From contig VXBA01005700.1 of assembly GCA_013399895.1 (NCBI GenBank), forward strand, positions 1,277,560 to 1,341,559: a stretch of DNA of 64,000 nucleotides, given 5' to 3'. The translations under genes were made by a program, and so were the position numbers. The stretch's first letter is position 1, and each line of letters opens with the position of its first letter. This DNA is from Serilophus lunatus. Lineage: Eukaryota; Chordata; Aves; Passeriformes; Eurylaimidae. Under the pieces are notes generated by a model, which worked only from the letters and a program-made list of their open reading frames with translations, did no database searches and had not been told where the DNA came from. Positions 51,396 to 64,000 of this stretch are shown here, one piece after another.

Positions 51396-52708
51396 TACTG
51401 GTGAGAGGTTAGTATCTGCTCTAGTGAGAATCGTTTGTGGATTTTTTTTTTCCTAAGGAGAGCTTATTTAAAAATCAAGAAGGTGAATGCCTTTGGAAGA
51501 ACGTAAAGTTACTATTTTACCAATAATCTTCTGGTTTAATACTTATATGATAAACTCATTGAGGTTTAAAATACAATGAGTGAGCTTCTCTTACTTAAAT
51601 GTAGGTTTTCAGTGCCCTTTGACTTCCAGTTTTCACTGCATATCCTCTAGCCACATCCCTGGCAGGGCACAGAGGACCCTGTCAGGTCCCAAAGGACCCT
51701 GTATCATATCTGCTGGCCCCACAGTGTATCTTGTGTACCCTGAGCATCTGAACCACAGAGACACATGTGAGCCTGACACAGGTGGTCCCTACTGCAGTGG
51801 CTATAGCCCCTGTCGTTCTGCAGTCACTAGAATGTTTTTTACTACCTGGTGCTGTAGCTTGCAAAGCCAGTTAGATTACATCAAGCACCAAGCAAGAAGC
51901 TTTCAGTTTCTTACCTGCTCGCTACTGGCAGTGATACTATCTCAGCAGTATGCAAGTCAAGGCCTTGGTATATTTATTTATGTATGTCTAGCTATATGCA
52001 AGATCCAGCATTTTGGAAGACGCTGAGGCACCCCAACTTTTTTGCCAGTCAGAATTATGTGACAATTTTCTAGTGGACTTGGCATCCCTGACTTGCACTG
52101 AGAGGCTAATCAGGTCTATAGTTCATTTGGGCACTTTGGAAATCCCCTTATATACCTGTCTGCACCTTGAGGTGCTTTAATTATCTGGGAAAAACTGCCC
52201 CCATGCTCTTTTCAGTCTTGTGGTTTATGGTCTCTCGGAGCAACACCTGCCCTGGAGACCTGATGCTGCACCTGCAGAGCTTGGTATTTGCTTCTTCTGG
52301 TGTTCTCTTTAGGAGCAGGCTTTCTATTTCTATACTGCAGACTTCCTAGACCAACTTCACTTGTAAAGTTTTGTGATCTAGGATATAAACTCAGTAGCTG
52401 ATTAATACTCCAAGTGGAACCATGAGTGTTGATGCCACTTGCTAGCATTTTCCTGTGCTGATAGGAAATGAATCTGGCCACTCATAAATATGCACCAGCA
52501 TTTTTATTTACTTCAGTAATAGGGATAGTGTTCTTCTGTTAACTCTTACAGGACTTACTGAAAGTATTCAGCTGCCTTGGAAAGTGAGATTGTTATTGTT
52601 GAAGCCCTATTCCCTTGCTAGAAGACACTTCAATTTTAAATACATCTTTGCATCAGCAAGATCCAAGTAGTTGGGATTGTTTCCTGTAGGGAGCAGCCTG
52701 GTAAATGT

Positions 52709-52889
52709 AATTAGGCATTGGAATGGACTGCCCAGGGAGGTGATGGAGTCTCCATCCCTGAAGGTGTTTAAGGAAAGACTGGATGTGGTACTTAGTGGCA
52801 TGGTGTAGGTGACATGCTGGTGTTGGGTCACAGGCTGGACTCAGTGATCTCAGATGTCTTTTTCCATCCTGATTGATTCTGTGATTCTG
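52709..52889 (+). mobile_element. CR1 LINE fragment, 3' end
   Basis: Sense CR1 terminus with GCATTGGAATGGACTGCCCA, then GGGAGGTGATGGAGTCTCCA, CCCTGAAGGTGTTTAAGGAA, GGCTGGACTCAGTGATCTCA and a final GATTGATTCTGTGATTCTG tail. It is truncated at the 5' side and inactive. It lies in BBX sense orientation inside the HMG-splitting intron. Confidence 0.88.
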
Positions 52890-54300
52890 CTGCCATTCCA
52901 TGGCCAAGCTGAAGAGTTCTTCCCTGAGAGTCCTCACCAGTGGTGTTGCAGGTACAGGGAGCTTGCCGGCCTTGTGGTGGCACTGCTTTGGCAGCTGCCT
53001 CAGGCTGGGAGGGGACAAATGTTCCGGCTTCCTGGATGGAGTCTGGCAAGTCCACTGGGTGACGTGTGTAATGCGAACTCTGCGTCCTCCAGGATTGAAA
53101 ACTGGAGTGTTGTATTTTCTGGGGATTCTTTTTTTGTGTTAGATATCTGGGATTCATGTGACATTTAATAGCCGGCAGGTGGGATTGAAGCATACATTTA
53201 AAGTTAAGCACGTGCTAACTGCTACCCTGAGGTGTAGCTGGAATCTACTTGTGAGCTCCTGTTCCTGCCACAACTGGAGAAAGCAAATCTTTTTTTATTT
53301 GGTGATGAAAGCAACTCGGGAGTTGCACTGAAACATGACATGTTTTTTAACCTCAGCTCTAAGTGGCTTCAATCCCACTGCATAACACAACATTCCCCAG
53401 GCTTTCACAAAACAGAAATGATGTTATCAGACCAATCTCACAAAGATACCCTGTGTTTTGTCTTACCTGGAACTCTGGGATATGACTCTGCTGGGCTGTC
53501 CCTGCTACTTGTGAGAGCCAAGGAGGTGTTTTGCATTCCAGGCTAAGTATGTACTGTTTGGGGTGGTTTTGTTTGGTTTTTGTTTGCTTGGTTTGTGGTT
53601 TGGTTTTTAATTGACTTTAGAGATGGTTTTTAGGCTGGCTGCATTAAATTAGTTTACTGCACAGTTGGTCAAAGGGAGGAAAACAGTAATGCCTTTGGCA
53701 TTTTCTTGACTGTGTAACTCAAAATTTAAGTTACTTTCTCATGACTTGGCAAGCAGAATCTATAATTTTGTTTTAGGCCTTGGCCTAATAGTCACAGAAA
53801 TCAATAGTGGAAGCCTTTCTGAGATTTGGATCAGGCCTTTGTATGCATTTTCTAAAAATATTTCTTGGCCACAGTTTTAACTTGCTAAATTTTCTCTTCC
53901 TTTATTATGAGTGTTGAAACAGAAGAATTCTGTGTCCTCCCATAGTTTGCTCCATCCCCTTCAGAGAGTGAAGTTTATGTTCACTTCTTGGCTTTGCAGA
54001 GGGAAAAAAAAAATCCATTAATAGACCAGCTCACTTGAATTGCTGTTGTAGGAAACTGATTAAAATCTCATTGCAGCCTCGTCTCCCAAAAGGCATGTGT
54101 TCTGGTTCTCATTTGATGGGCAGCCTGTCAGCTTGTCAAATTACTCAATAGCATAATTCAGTTACTCAAAGCAGCATTGCTGATATGGAGAACTTATGTA
54201 TCTCATTGCTAGCAACTGTGCTTTTCTCTCTGCAGGCTGGAAACATGATTTGTGAGTAGGCTGTGGCTTTAACAATGGAAGGCAAAGCTGCCTCACTGTG

Positions 54301-54356
54301 TATTTCCTTCCCTCCTCTTCCCTTACCCTCCCCTTCCTTTCCCTTCCCTCCACCAG
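54301..54356 (+). repeat. Long pyrimidine tract ending in a splice-acceptor motif
   Basis: A run of C and T with few interruptions, built from TTCCCTCC-like units and ending CCACCAG. It could be an exceptionally strong 3' splice signal and binding platform for polypyrimidine-tract proteins, or a sequence able to form triplex DNA. A degenerate microsatellite is the plain alternative. Confidence 0.65.
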
Positions 54357-54417
54357 GCTATTTTTGTGGTCTGCTGAGCTCCCAGACCAAACTGAGGGGA
54401 AAGGGAAAAGGATTGAG
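54357..54417 (+). other. BBX: Candidate poison exon in the HMG-splitting intron
   Basis: The 61-nt segment follows the pyrimidine tract and CACCAG, and ends GATTGAG before GTGAGA, so both splice sites look good. Spliced after coding exon 2 (phase 0), it adds six residues and then a TGA, truncating BBX inside the HMG box. Its length is not a multiple of three. Such exons can down-regulate a gene through nonsense-mediated decay. Good-looking pseudoexons are common in introns, so this remains a prediction. Confidence 0.25.
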
Positions 54418-56007
54418 GTGAGAGGTGCTGCAGTCCTTAGTTTGCAGATTTGATACATACACCCTATTCAGAAAACACAGTGTGTATGTGGGTCAGCGAT
54501 CCCTGCAGATCTTTATTATTTATAGCCATTTCTATAAATACAGGACTTCACACAGCAGGTTCATGCAGCGCTGTGTTTCTTGTAAGCTGAAACGATTTTA
54601 TCTGTGCTACGGTCTGGAGGTAGCAAATGCCAGCTCATAGGGTTAGACAGAAAAGAAAGAAAGCAATGCACACACGATGGTGATACCCTGCCACAAGGCA
54701 TACTGTTTATTGATCTGGGAAAACACTGTAGTGGCTCTAGCAGAGGACAAGGGTTTCCGTGCTATTTCTGAATTTGATGCCCAAGGGATTTTTTTTCCTC
54801 TCTGCCTGTGTTTCTGTGCACTCACGTGCCTGAGACATAGGTGCTTCTCTGTGCTGTAACTGGGACTGATGACAGCTGTGTGGGTGGGAATGTGCAGTCA
54901 TAGAACAAACTTCCTGCAGCTGCCCTGACATGTACTTCCAAGGATAAAATGTCGTTTTCTGCCATTGAGAGCTACCCAGTCATGAGGAGATGTTGGGTTC
55001 CTTCTCCCTGCAGGGAGCACTGGTACTTACTGGGTAGGCTCCCCCAGCAGCTAGTGCCGTACACCCCTATCAGTTTTTAGGCAAACATCTGCGGCTGGAA
55101 TGTGTGGCATCTTCCTGTGATTGGCCTGTTCTCCACCTTGCATAGCAACACATTTAAAATACTGAAACGCAGTCTTTCTATTACTGTTAACATTCAAAAA
55201 TCTCGTTTTAATCTGGTCAGCAAGATAGTTGGAAAATGTTGCTATTGCACTTTTTGAAAAAAAAAAAAAAATAAAGTCGTTGTCCTTTCCCCTACCCCTC
55301 GAACTGTGTAGGAGCCAGACTTTTTTCTCCATCTCCCATGTGTAGTCTGTCTTCCTTTGTTTTGCTGCCTCATACCAAGAACATAGCAAACAACTGAGAT
55401 GTGTGCTGGGTGCTCAAGGCCAGAGAATGTTTTACATGGTCACAGTTTATTTTATACAGCCATACAGCATGGTGTATTTTGGGAGGATGTATCTCAAGAT
55501 ATTGAATATGGGATTATACTGGTTGTGATTTATTTTTGGTGCCTGGTTTGGGAAAGCATATACTTGAATATTCTCAAGTACAAAACTATTAGAGAAGAAT
55601 GAGTGCAAGGTAAGACACTTGCTGCATTTATTGCTAAATGTCTGTTTTCGTTTAATTCAAACTAGAAAGTAAACAGAGATTGTACCTGCAAAAGAATTCA
55701 AGTATCTGTTTCTCAGAGCATGAGCATACAAGCACTGGGGAGCAGTTTATGGGATCAGAACTTCAGCTTGCTCTGGGAAGTGGAACCTCAGGAGAGGAAA
55801 GAGAAAACCCACTTTTTTATATGCAATTCTAGATATCTTCTTTCTTAACAATTTGTGTTGGTCAGACTCTAAGCATATGATTAAACTGTTAAAAGATCAA
55901 GATATTTAAGGATTATTTGCTGTATTAAACCCTGTTACATGCAGTTCGCTCTGTTGCCCTGTGGATAGTACAATGTCATGACTGGTAATTTTCCTTTTAT
56001 TTTCTAG

Positions 56008-56206
56008 TACAAGGATGCATTTATGAAAGCAAACCCGGGGTACAAGTGGTGCCCCACAACCAACAAACCTGTGAAAACCCAGGCATCCAGTGTTACAAAC
56101 AGAAAAAAGCTGTGGGCCATTGCATCAGACTCTGCAAAAGACTTACCAAGCCCCAGGAAAGTAACCAAAAGTGAAGAAATGCCACAGCTTAACTTTGCAA
56201 TGGCAG
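56008..56206 (+). CDS. BBX: BBX coding exon 3 (end of HMG box and basic linker, residues 136-201)
   Basis: The acceptor TTTATTTTCTAG ends at 56007; the exon is 199 nt and closes with one base of the next codon before GTGAGA. It begins YKDAFMKANPGYKWCP, completing the third helix and tail of the HMG box, followed by a basic, serine-rich linker (NRKKLW near residues 166-171, DLPSPRK, SEEMPQLNF). The DLPSP motif and the surrounding order match vertebrate BBX closely, with a few substitutions in the linker. The linker could carry a second nuclear localisation signal. Confidence 0.96.
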
Positions 56207-59200
56207 GTGAGATTTCCATCCATGTTACGCAGCTGTAGAATCCTCATTTTCTTTGAGTGTGCACTATTGAAATTGAACTGTGATACCAGGTTTCTTCACT
56301 ACACATGCTACTGTACTGCAAATAACTTTTATGTCCCAAATTAAGTTGCCAAAACGAGTTGAAGTTCTGTGTAACAACTTTATAAAATTTTCCTTGATAA
56401 ATGATCACTTTCAAGAGTCAAGTCCAGATATGTGACATCATAATCTCTGCCTTGTTTGGAGTCCAGATTTGATTGATTCTTGATGCCACTTTGTCTGCTG
56501 TTAGAGGCTAACATTCTTAGGTCAAAAAGAAAAATGCTGATTGTGTGCATTCTGGTTGTGTCATAGAGCATTGTACTCTATTTGCTGTTTGCAGAAATAA
56601 TACATGGGTGTCTCTGAAGTTGGAGTTGTTAACATTCTTGTGAGTCAGTGTACTGGTGGGGCCAACTTTTTTGTATTTAAATCAAGAGAAGCATAATTTA
56701 ATTTAATTTAAATATGTGCCCACTGTGTCTCAGAGGAATGAATTCTAACCTTCTAAACATTTGGAAAAAAACAAACGTGAAGAAGTGTAGGTGGAGTGCA
56801 TGAGCTGGTAAAAAGCAGATAATCTCTCACTGATATCCGTAAATAGCAGAACTATTGTAATCATGACCTCGAAATAGAGAGACATTAATATTAAATATTG
56901 GCAGCTTAAGAACCTAACAGTCCAGGTAGAAAATATTTTTTCCCCTCAATATTCTTTTTTTTAACTTTTTTCCTTTTTTTTCCCTTTGTTTAAAGTTTCA
57001 AATGCATCAGTATTTATAATATTGGAAACTTTGTCATATCCTACCTAGTTTATGACAATTGTGTGGCAGGTAGGACTTTTCTGCTTAGAGAGAAATTGTG
57101 AGCTGGAAAGTGGAAAATGGTTTTATGGATCAAGTGTAAAAGGGTAAAAAGGCATGTATACCTTACTAGAGGGGTATGAAAATTCCTATGATGAAATTCC
57201 TTCTGGCGTTTAAGGAACTGTGAAATGTGATCAGAGTAAAGTTTTTCGTGCTATACAGTTCTTGCATATGGGAGACCAGTTCTAAAATTCACAAGCCACT
57301 TCATCTCATGCTGGTTTTACTGTTAGGAGAGTCATTTCTATGCTGTTTAAAGATTTATTAACTTATCACAAAGAGCAAGTAATAGGTCTTAACCTACCTC
57401 TCATCCATCCCCTATTGCTCCTGCTGGGCTATTCTAATGTAGAGTTTTTGAGTAGAGATCTTGAATGAACACCTGTCAGAGCAAAGAACACAGAAAGTAA
57501 GAATTAATTAGAAACTAGTCTAAGCTATTGTTTTATCTGTAGAGACATTCTTTCTGAGGAAGGCCCTTTTGTGCTACAGGTGATCGTTTTTTGGTTTATT
57601 TTTATCCTGCAGACTGAGTCAATGAGTGTAGGAATTCTTAGGGATCTTGCTTCATTCTTCATGCCAATGAAGGCTGGCAATTTGTTGAGTATAACAATAG
57701 CTCATAAAATGATGACAGGTTCTTACAGAGATGTTAGCAGCATCCTCATCATGACAATTGTGCCGTGCCAGATGAATTACAGATGTTTTGTCATCTGTAT
57801 ACCAGTTCAGGCTAGATATGTTGTATTGTGCTTTTCTCTGCTTGACTTCACATAGTAGCCCAATTCATTTCTGACTCTCCTCTCTAGTACAATGTCTTTT
57901 AAAACCCATCCTGTATCTTAGCTGATGAACGGAAATGGGCTGAACCACTTCAGAAACACTTTTGCCTTTGAAATGCCAGTGACTGTCCTGTATCTTAAAG
58001 GCAGATAACCTCCATAGTCCTAGGATTATATGATTCCAGAATTATGCTAGGAAGTCTGGGGGTGTTTTATTGGTAGTTGCTAATCCTGTCTTGGTTGCTT
58101 TTTACAAATGACATTTCATTTTGGAAAATGTAATATATAGAGAGTAAGATCTTATTTTCTTTTTTTAAGTCCCACACAGGCTGCATTTGTCCTTTATTTT
58201 TTGGCATTAAAAGAATAACCACCACACATGTAAGTCTCTTTGGTTCACCTACCATTATGTCAGGAAGCTGGGGTGTGGTACCAGCACTGGGCTCTCTGAC
58301 CTGCAGACCCACTAGTGGTCCTTGGTCATCTGGACTGGAAGTTGTAATTGAGCATGTTTTTCTCATGACATGGCTCACCTGTCATCTGTTGCAGGGTGTA
58401 GGGCAAAGACACCTGCTGTTTGCAACAGCTTTGCCATATGAATGTGCAAGATTACCAGTACTTCTCATTTTTGCATCAGAAGGAAAGGATATGAGCCAAA
58501 ATGGTTTTTAGCAAGGCAAAAGGTGGAAAAAAGACACTTCCTAGAATAGACTATATCCCTATAAAAATGCTGGTTTTGTTTTTCAGAAAGAAGCTTAATT
58601 ATGCACCCAGGTAAAACTTAGTTGGAGCTGGTACTTGCTGGCCTTCTTTCTGGTTAGTTCTTCCTCAGTTCTTTCTTTCCTCTGCCTGAAAAACGGCAAC
58701 AATGAACAAATCAGCCTGCTGAGTCTTTAACCAGCCCAGTACTAAAAAAGTACATAATTCCCAAATAGTGAGATAGTTTTAAGTTTCATCAGTATTAAAA
58801 GTCATTGAGAAAGTCACAAATTGCCTCCCATTCTGCAAGTCAAATGTGTGTGCTGTTTTCTCACTACTGTTGATTTAACTATAAATTGCTTTAAAATACC
58901 ACTTAAAATCTTAATTTTTCATACTTGTCAGTTCCTCGTGCCCGAAGAGAAACATCACTGTGCTGAGAAGGCACTTTAAACACGTCAGTGTACATTTTGT
59001 CTTCCCTTAGGTGAAGTTATTTTGTAATTTGCAACCTGAGTGGAAGGATTTTTTGTTTTTAGCACCATCAGACATCTAAGCACCAGCCCTCTGCTACAGC
59101 TGTAGCATTAGTGTACAAGTTCAAATTAAAGCATCAAATTTAACTTTCACTTAGCTCTCTTTTTTTCCTTCCTCTTAATTTTTGTATTTAAATAAGCAGT

Positions 59201-61881
59201 TTGAGTATTTGCTTACTTGGGGAAAAACCACTTCTAACTTTATTGTCTTACAGTAATTACTTATTTGAAAGGCAGAAAACCAACACACAGGAAGATATTT
59301 AGAAGAGGGGCAAGAATTTTACAGCATAAACTGAGTGTTCTCCAGTTGGCCAAAGCTGAGGAGGGGGGAAAAAAGACCCACAGATAAATGAAATGAAGCA
59401 TAAAAGAGCAGCTGGGAGTCACCAGTACAATGTGGGCATAAGAAAATGCTGTACTACAGTTTGTCATGCAGTATTTTCAGGGACCTCCTCATCTTACATG
59501 ATTGCCCTGCTGGTCACTCATGCCCTAGAAAGTTGAACTCCACCTGGGTTAACTGGAGAGGAGAGCTACAGGAACTGCTGGAACCATGAGAGATGAGTGT
59601 GCTGGATGACATCAGGAGATACTGGGTTGTTTAGACTAGGAAAACAAGTGGAAGAAGGGTGAGGTAACTCCTGTAAATGCAGAAAAGGGAGATGCAATTT
59701 AATGGAACAGTTACTAATCTTTAAAGATGCAGACATGAGTAAAAATGTGTACCACATGGCCCTGGCTATATTTAAGCTAAAAACAGGAAGAAAGCCTTGA
59801 TGCTTAGAAGATTTGGATTCTGCAAAAGCCTTCCAATTGGAATAAAGAAAGTAGAAAGCAAGCAGCTAAGCCCTTACTGTTTAATATGGAACTCAGTAAG
59901 TTTATGATGGATCTGGAGATGTCTTCCAATCTCTCCTTCCTCCAAATTAACTGCCTGCTCAGGCATTATTTTTCAAGATGTGAGTTCACTTGTCACTCTT
60001 AATTGCTCCATTGTCCTCTGGTTTGAAGGACTGAATGGTTTTTGAGCAACTATTTTGATAGCAAATAGTGTTGTGCTGACAGGATTGCTTCACTTATGAA
60101 TTGTGCTTAAGCACTTGCTGGCCCTTCCCTTTTTCTGTCTCCATTTCTTCAACAACTTCTTGTGATTAGAACTTACACTTTTGGTAGTGCCTTGCCTCTT
60201 CACAGAAGCTTAATAGATTTTTTTTTTCTTTTCTATTTAAAAATAAAAGCTCCTTAAAAATGGAAAAATCCCCACACACCTTCTACCTGTTTATTATGGT
60301 GAAGGAAAAAAGTAATTCCAGTTGAATATTATGTTTGAAGCCAGATGCTGCTTAGGATGCATTTTAAAGATTATAATAAGCCACTTTTCTATCCTTGAAA
60401 TAGTGAATGAATCTAGTTTATTCACGTTGTTTTCCTCTGCTTTTACTTAATGCCTTTCTAAGAGATTATTGAAAACCCCACCTTGTAAATGTCAGTATGA
60501 GATGCTGTCTGTGGGAGAACTTCTGGCAGCATCTGTGGTATTGAATTAAACAGCACCAGTGTGTATTCCCTTGAGCTGGACCTTGATCATCTAAATTGTT
60601 TGGAGGTTTACAGGTACAGGTTTGGCCCATGTCAGCTGAAAAGATCCACAAAATCCTTGGCATTGCTCCTGAGTGGAAAGGGGCCAGGGGATTTCCCTAT
60701 GGCATTTTGGTTGCAGCTATTTTGCATCCAAATTTTGCATAAGTGGCCAAAGGTAAGTGTGCTATTTGCCTCCATTCCAGGAAACGACCCCAGGTACATG
60801 TAATCTATTGTTGTAGAGTGAGTTTTTGTATAGTTCAATAAAAGGATATCGGAAAACATGCACAGTGAGACCTGGGAGAAGTTATTTAGTTCTGATGAGT
60901 CTAACCATTCTAAAGTTGATGTTTAGCAATGCAGCAAGGATAACGCTTCCCTTTCTCTCACGTCGTGGCTGTTGTATGAGCTATTTGGCCAAGGTCTGTC
61001 TCCCTCTTCTCTATGACACTGTTAAATCAGGCCCCCCTGCATTGCTTCCAAGGCATTCCCCAAAAATCAAATAGTTAGTCTTCATAATGATGAAGATCAA
61101 CCGCTGTTCCGAGTGGAAGAGACACTCCACAACTAATGTAGTGCGAAGTGTTTATTGTTTTCACTTCTCCTTGTCGTTTTCTGAGCTCCTGAGGTGCAGG
61201 AAGGCTCAAGGTGAGAAGCTATCAGTATCAAAGACTTGGAGAAAGAACATTTATATCTCACATTTTACTTTCCTCAATTATATATTGTATTGGCAGGGCA
61301 ACAAGTAGGCAGGCAGCTTGCCTGGCCAGTGCCTGTGCTGTTCTGGCACAGAGGATCAAGTGCTTCATGCTTCAGAGCTGTCAGGCTGACACTTTTCACC
61401 ACTAAATGCAGCTCTAATTTAAAGATAAATGAAAATAGATATTTTGCTTCAGAGCTTGTTCATGTTGTTTTGTCCCATCTTTTTATTTGTTCAGTGGCTA
61501 AGGAAGGAACTGGTCCCATGGTAGGAGCATCCACTGAGTTATAAACATGTGCATCTTTGTGTATATTTATGTATGAGATCATTACAGTTGCTGTTTTAAA
61601 GATATTCATCTCTGTAGTACATAAAACCTTTGGCAGTAAAATTGTAAATCCACGCAATGGGGTGTTAAGCACACAAATCCAATTAAATCCTTCAAATAGC
61701 TTTGAAAGCCTTCCCAGAGGGTACAGAAATGGTTATTTGTGATTCTCTTGAACTGCCTTTTATGGCAACTTGCTTAGAGTGTCTGTGACAAGTAGTCTTC
61801 TGGGGCTTTAATGCTGCAAGTGGTAGGTTTTTTAAACAAACAAATGAGTCAACTTAAGTCTTGGTTTTACTCTTTTGACAG
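56207..61881 (+). other. BBX: BBX intron between coding exons 3 and 4
   Basis: A 5.7-kb phase 1 intron. No gene is seen in it. A region at about 59540-59930 has the feel of an old degraded interspersed repeat but could not be assigned. Short decoy splice-site pairs occur, for example at 61186-61210, but would break the frame. Confidence 0.9.
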
Positions 61882-61949
61882 ATCCTACACAAATGGGAGG
61901 CCTAAGTATGCTGCTCCTAGCAGGGGAACATGCACTTACTGCACAAGAG
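61882..61949 (+). CDS. BBX: BBX coding exon 4 (residues 202-224)
   Basis: The acceptor CTCTTTTGACAG ends at 61881; the exon is 68 nt and ends GAG before GTAAGG. With the base left over from exon 3 it reads DPTQMGGLSMLLLAGEHAL then TAQE, 23 residues in perfect frame, ending in phase 0. Human BBX has the same block with a small change at the end. This leads into the long C-terminal region, which in the family includes a domain of unknown function (DUF2028) and lysine-rich patches. Those exons are not in the window. Confidence 0.95.
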
Positions 61950-64000
61950 GTAAGGAGCTCTCTTTTCTCCCTTACTCCTAGCCCTCAGCTTACAGAGACC
62001 TCATAAGAGGAATATCTGACCCATGGGGAAGGAAATTTAGGACGCTTCTCAGGTAACCTCAGATGGGACTGAAGTGTGAGTCTTGTGTCCCAATGGTGAA
62101 CGTAGGGGTTGAGCCCAGTTTTTGTATCAGTTCAATATTAACTCTGCTGACTGAATGTTTGATCATCCCAGTCAAGTCTGCCCCGTGAAAGAACATTGTC
62201 AGAGGTAGGAGGCTTGAAATACTGTGGCCGTGTTAACAGGTGGTTTGCAAGTGTTTTTAGGCAAGGATTTTATATGCTTTTGTAATGCCTCACAAAACTG
62301 TGGCCTTGGCTGTAACAGCAAAAACCTAATAATTTCCATACAGTCCGTGGCATTGTATGGGCATTCTGAAACCATGCATCAGCTAACAGGTAACTGAAGA
62401 ATTGCAGTCTACTCCTATTCACTAAGTCTTTGTATCTAAAAAGAAGTTTTTAGTTCAGCTGCTATCATAAACATTTTTTTACATTTTTACAAATGTGTCT
62501 AATAAATAAGTGTTCCTGCTTATCTCCAGTAGTGCAGAAACCTCTGGTCTTTTCTTTATACCTGTTATTAATATGATCTGTTTTTGAGGTCAGCTTTGGA
62601 AATTGTTGAAAAGGTGCCTTGTATATTGCGTAAAATAGGTAGTCACTGCCATAAATCTTTAGCCTGGAAAGAGCAGTGGAAAGGAGGAAGGAGTCTTTTT
62701 TGTTGTTTTTATTGGGAGGGAAAGCAATAATTAACTTAATCTGTATGTGATACCCCCAAATGCAGAATGTGTAGTGTGTTTGAGATAGGTTGCTCCACTA
62801 CTGCCAGGACTTTTCAGTGATTTGCACACCAGTTTGAGCCATTGAAGTTTTTGTGCAGCTGTGGGTACTGACCTTCTGTGCTACTGCATGAAAAATAAGA
62901 AACACTAGTGTCAAGTTGGCAGAGAAGTGAAAAGATAACTGTCCTGTACTTCTCAAATTTGTGATCTCTCAGCTTGGAGCATAAAAATGATTTTTATTAT
63001 GCTGTTAGGTTTAAATGTGAGGGAAAGTGTATTGTAGTCAAAGGTACTGAGTTCCGTTAAGCAAAGTCTTTGTGAGTTAACTTGATTTTTACATAACAGA
63101 TTCAAATAGTATGATTTCAGATGGCAGTGAAGGAATAAAATCTACGTGGAGATTTAGAGACGAATCAGAAAGGATGTTGTGTGATTGTTTTAGTACTTGA
63201 ATATTTTTTTAATCAGGACCTTTTTTGAGCTAAAGACATGTTTCCCATGTGCCTACATGAACCCCATTTTTTCTGATAGAAGCATGCAATATGACTTGTG
63301 ATGTAATATTCACTTTATGTATAAGCTGTACTCTGCTGTGCTCTTCTGGGCCTGAAGTCTTCTTTTGAAACTCGACCTTCCACATCAAAGAAGCAAGCCG
63401 TGTAATCTCCTTTCCCACAAAATGTAGAGCAAAATAATAGTCACAAATACAGCCTGAACAGTTGAGGGATTTGTTGGCTGTTGTTAGAATCACCATGGGC
63501 CATAAATTAGCCCATACTAATGAATTACACTTTTTTAATTATCCTACCCTTAAAGTGAAGAGGGTAAGTCCTAATGACATGTTAGCAGGAATTAAGTCTC
63601 TAGCTGTGTCTTCATGCACTGGGAAACTTTCTCAGTTTCTTTTGTGTGGCAGCCCTGGTGTGTCTTCCATTTTCCTTGTGTTTCAGTGGTGGTAGATACA
63701 GAGCAAATATTTTTTAGACCTGTGTTTTCCAAATGCAGTAATGATCCTAAGCCTATTTATACTTGAATAACTGAACAGCTCTTCTGTCTTCCCACCCTCA
63801 GGCGTGTGGACAGAGGAGACGTAAGGTGTTCATCTTTGCGTGACTTCAGGAGAATATCTGGTTGGGTTTCCATGCTTATGGTTTCACGCTCAAACCAGCA
63901 TTTGAGAGGTTAGCAGAACATGCTAGGAGGTGATATGACAGGCTCAGAAAGAAGCTCTAGAATTCATAGTAGAGTTGGTTGTGGCTGTTTAAAGAGGGCT
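61950..64000 (+). other. BBX: Start of the next BBX intron, cut by the window edge
   Basis: It begins with GTAAGG in phase 0. I searched for the next expected BBX block (a V-S-S-G-like start followed by serine-rich repeats) and did not find it before 64000. No other gene or repeat is recognised here. Confidence 0.8.

Larger units (their letters stand above)
49584..56007 (+). other. BBX: BBX intron splitting the HMG box
   Basis: A 6.4-kb phase 0 intron interrupting the HMG box after residue 135. It holds two CR1 fragments (51283-51395 and 52709-52889), a long pyrimidine tract with the exon-like segment at 54357-54417, and an A-run near 55257-55271. Other open frames, such as 50540-50974 (-) and 51580-52026 (+), are not recognised as genes. 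Confidence 0.9.

Noticed and set aside
52653..53211. Antisense open frames of 121 and 127 codons
   Set aside because: They partly read through the antisense of a CR1 fragment and show no domain.
61186..61210. 25-nt segment between good acceptor- and donor-like sites in BBX intron 3
   Set aside because: Length breaks the BBX frame and there is no supporting branch-site or coding signal; treated as a decoy pair.
63803..63821. 19-nt segment between CCACCCTCAG and GTAAGG near the right edge
   Set aside because: Too short, frame-breaking, and it does not match the expected next BBX residues.

Overview
This window is vertebrate nuclear DNA, most likely from a bird. The evidence is CR1-type LINE fragments with the typical 3' end, low repeat density, moderately long AT-rich introns with GT/AG borders, and one recognisable protein-coding gene read from scattered exons. 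There is no bacterial-style gene packing, no operon, no CRISPR array, no tRNA or rRNA gene, and no clear viral gene that I could see.

The one secure gene is BBX (bobby sox homolog, an HMG-box transcription factor) on the + strand. Four coding exons are visible: 47679-47849, 49341-49583, 56008-56206 and 61882-61949. Together they give the first 224 codons in a continuous frame, with GT/AG at every junction (phases 0, 0, 1, 0). They hold the basic/acidic N-terminus, the complete HMG box (about residues 80-148, split by an intron after residue 135), and the start of the long C-terminal part. The rest of the gene lies beyond the right edge.

Layout: 1-2350 is unannotated AT-rich sequence. 2390-3000 is a CpG-rich, promoter-like block ending in a perfect GTGAGT donor, so it may be a non-coding first exon (of BBX or another transcript). 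3001-47678 is about 45 kb without a confident gene; it is probably intergenic or 5'-UTR intron of BBX, and holds four CR1 fragments, a large AT palindrome, several short inverted repeats and a 30-codon open segment that resembles the end of a protein-kinase domain. 47679-64000 is the BBX coding region with its introns, which contain two further CR1 fragments.

The most interesting signal is a candidate 39-nt in-frame microexon (48249-48287) between coding exons 1 and 2. It would add 13 mostly basic residues next to the acidic run and just before the HMG box. A second candidate is a 61-nt exon-like segment (54357-54417) inside the intron that splits the HMG box; its inclusion would end the protein prematurely. 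I did not find an exotic undescribed system, and most short open frames here look like chance.
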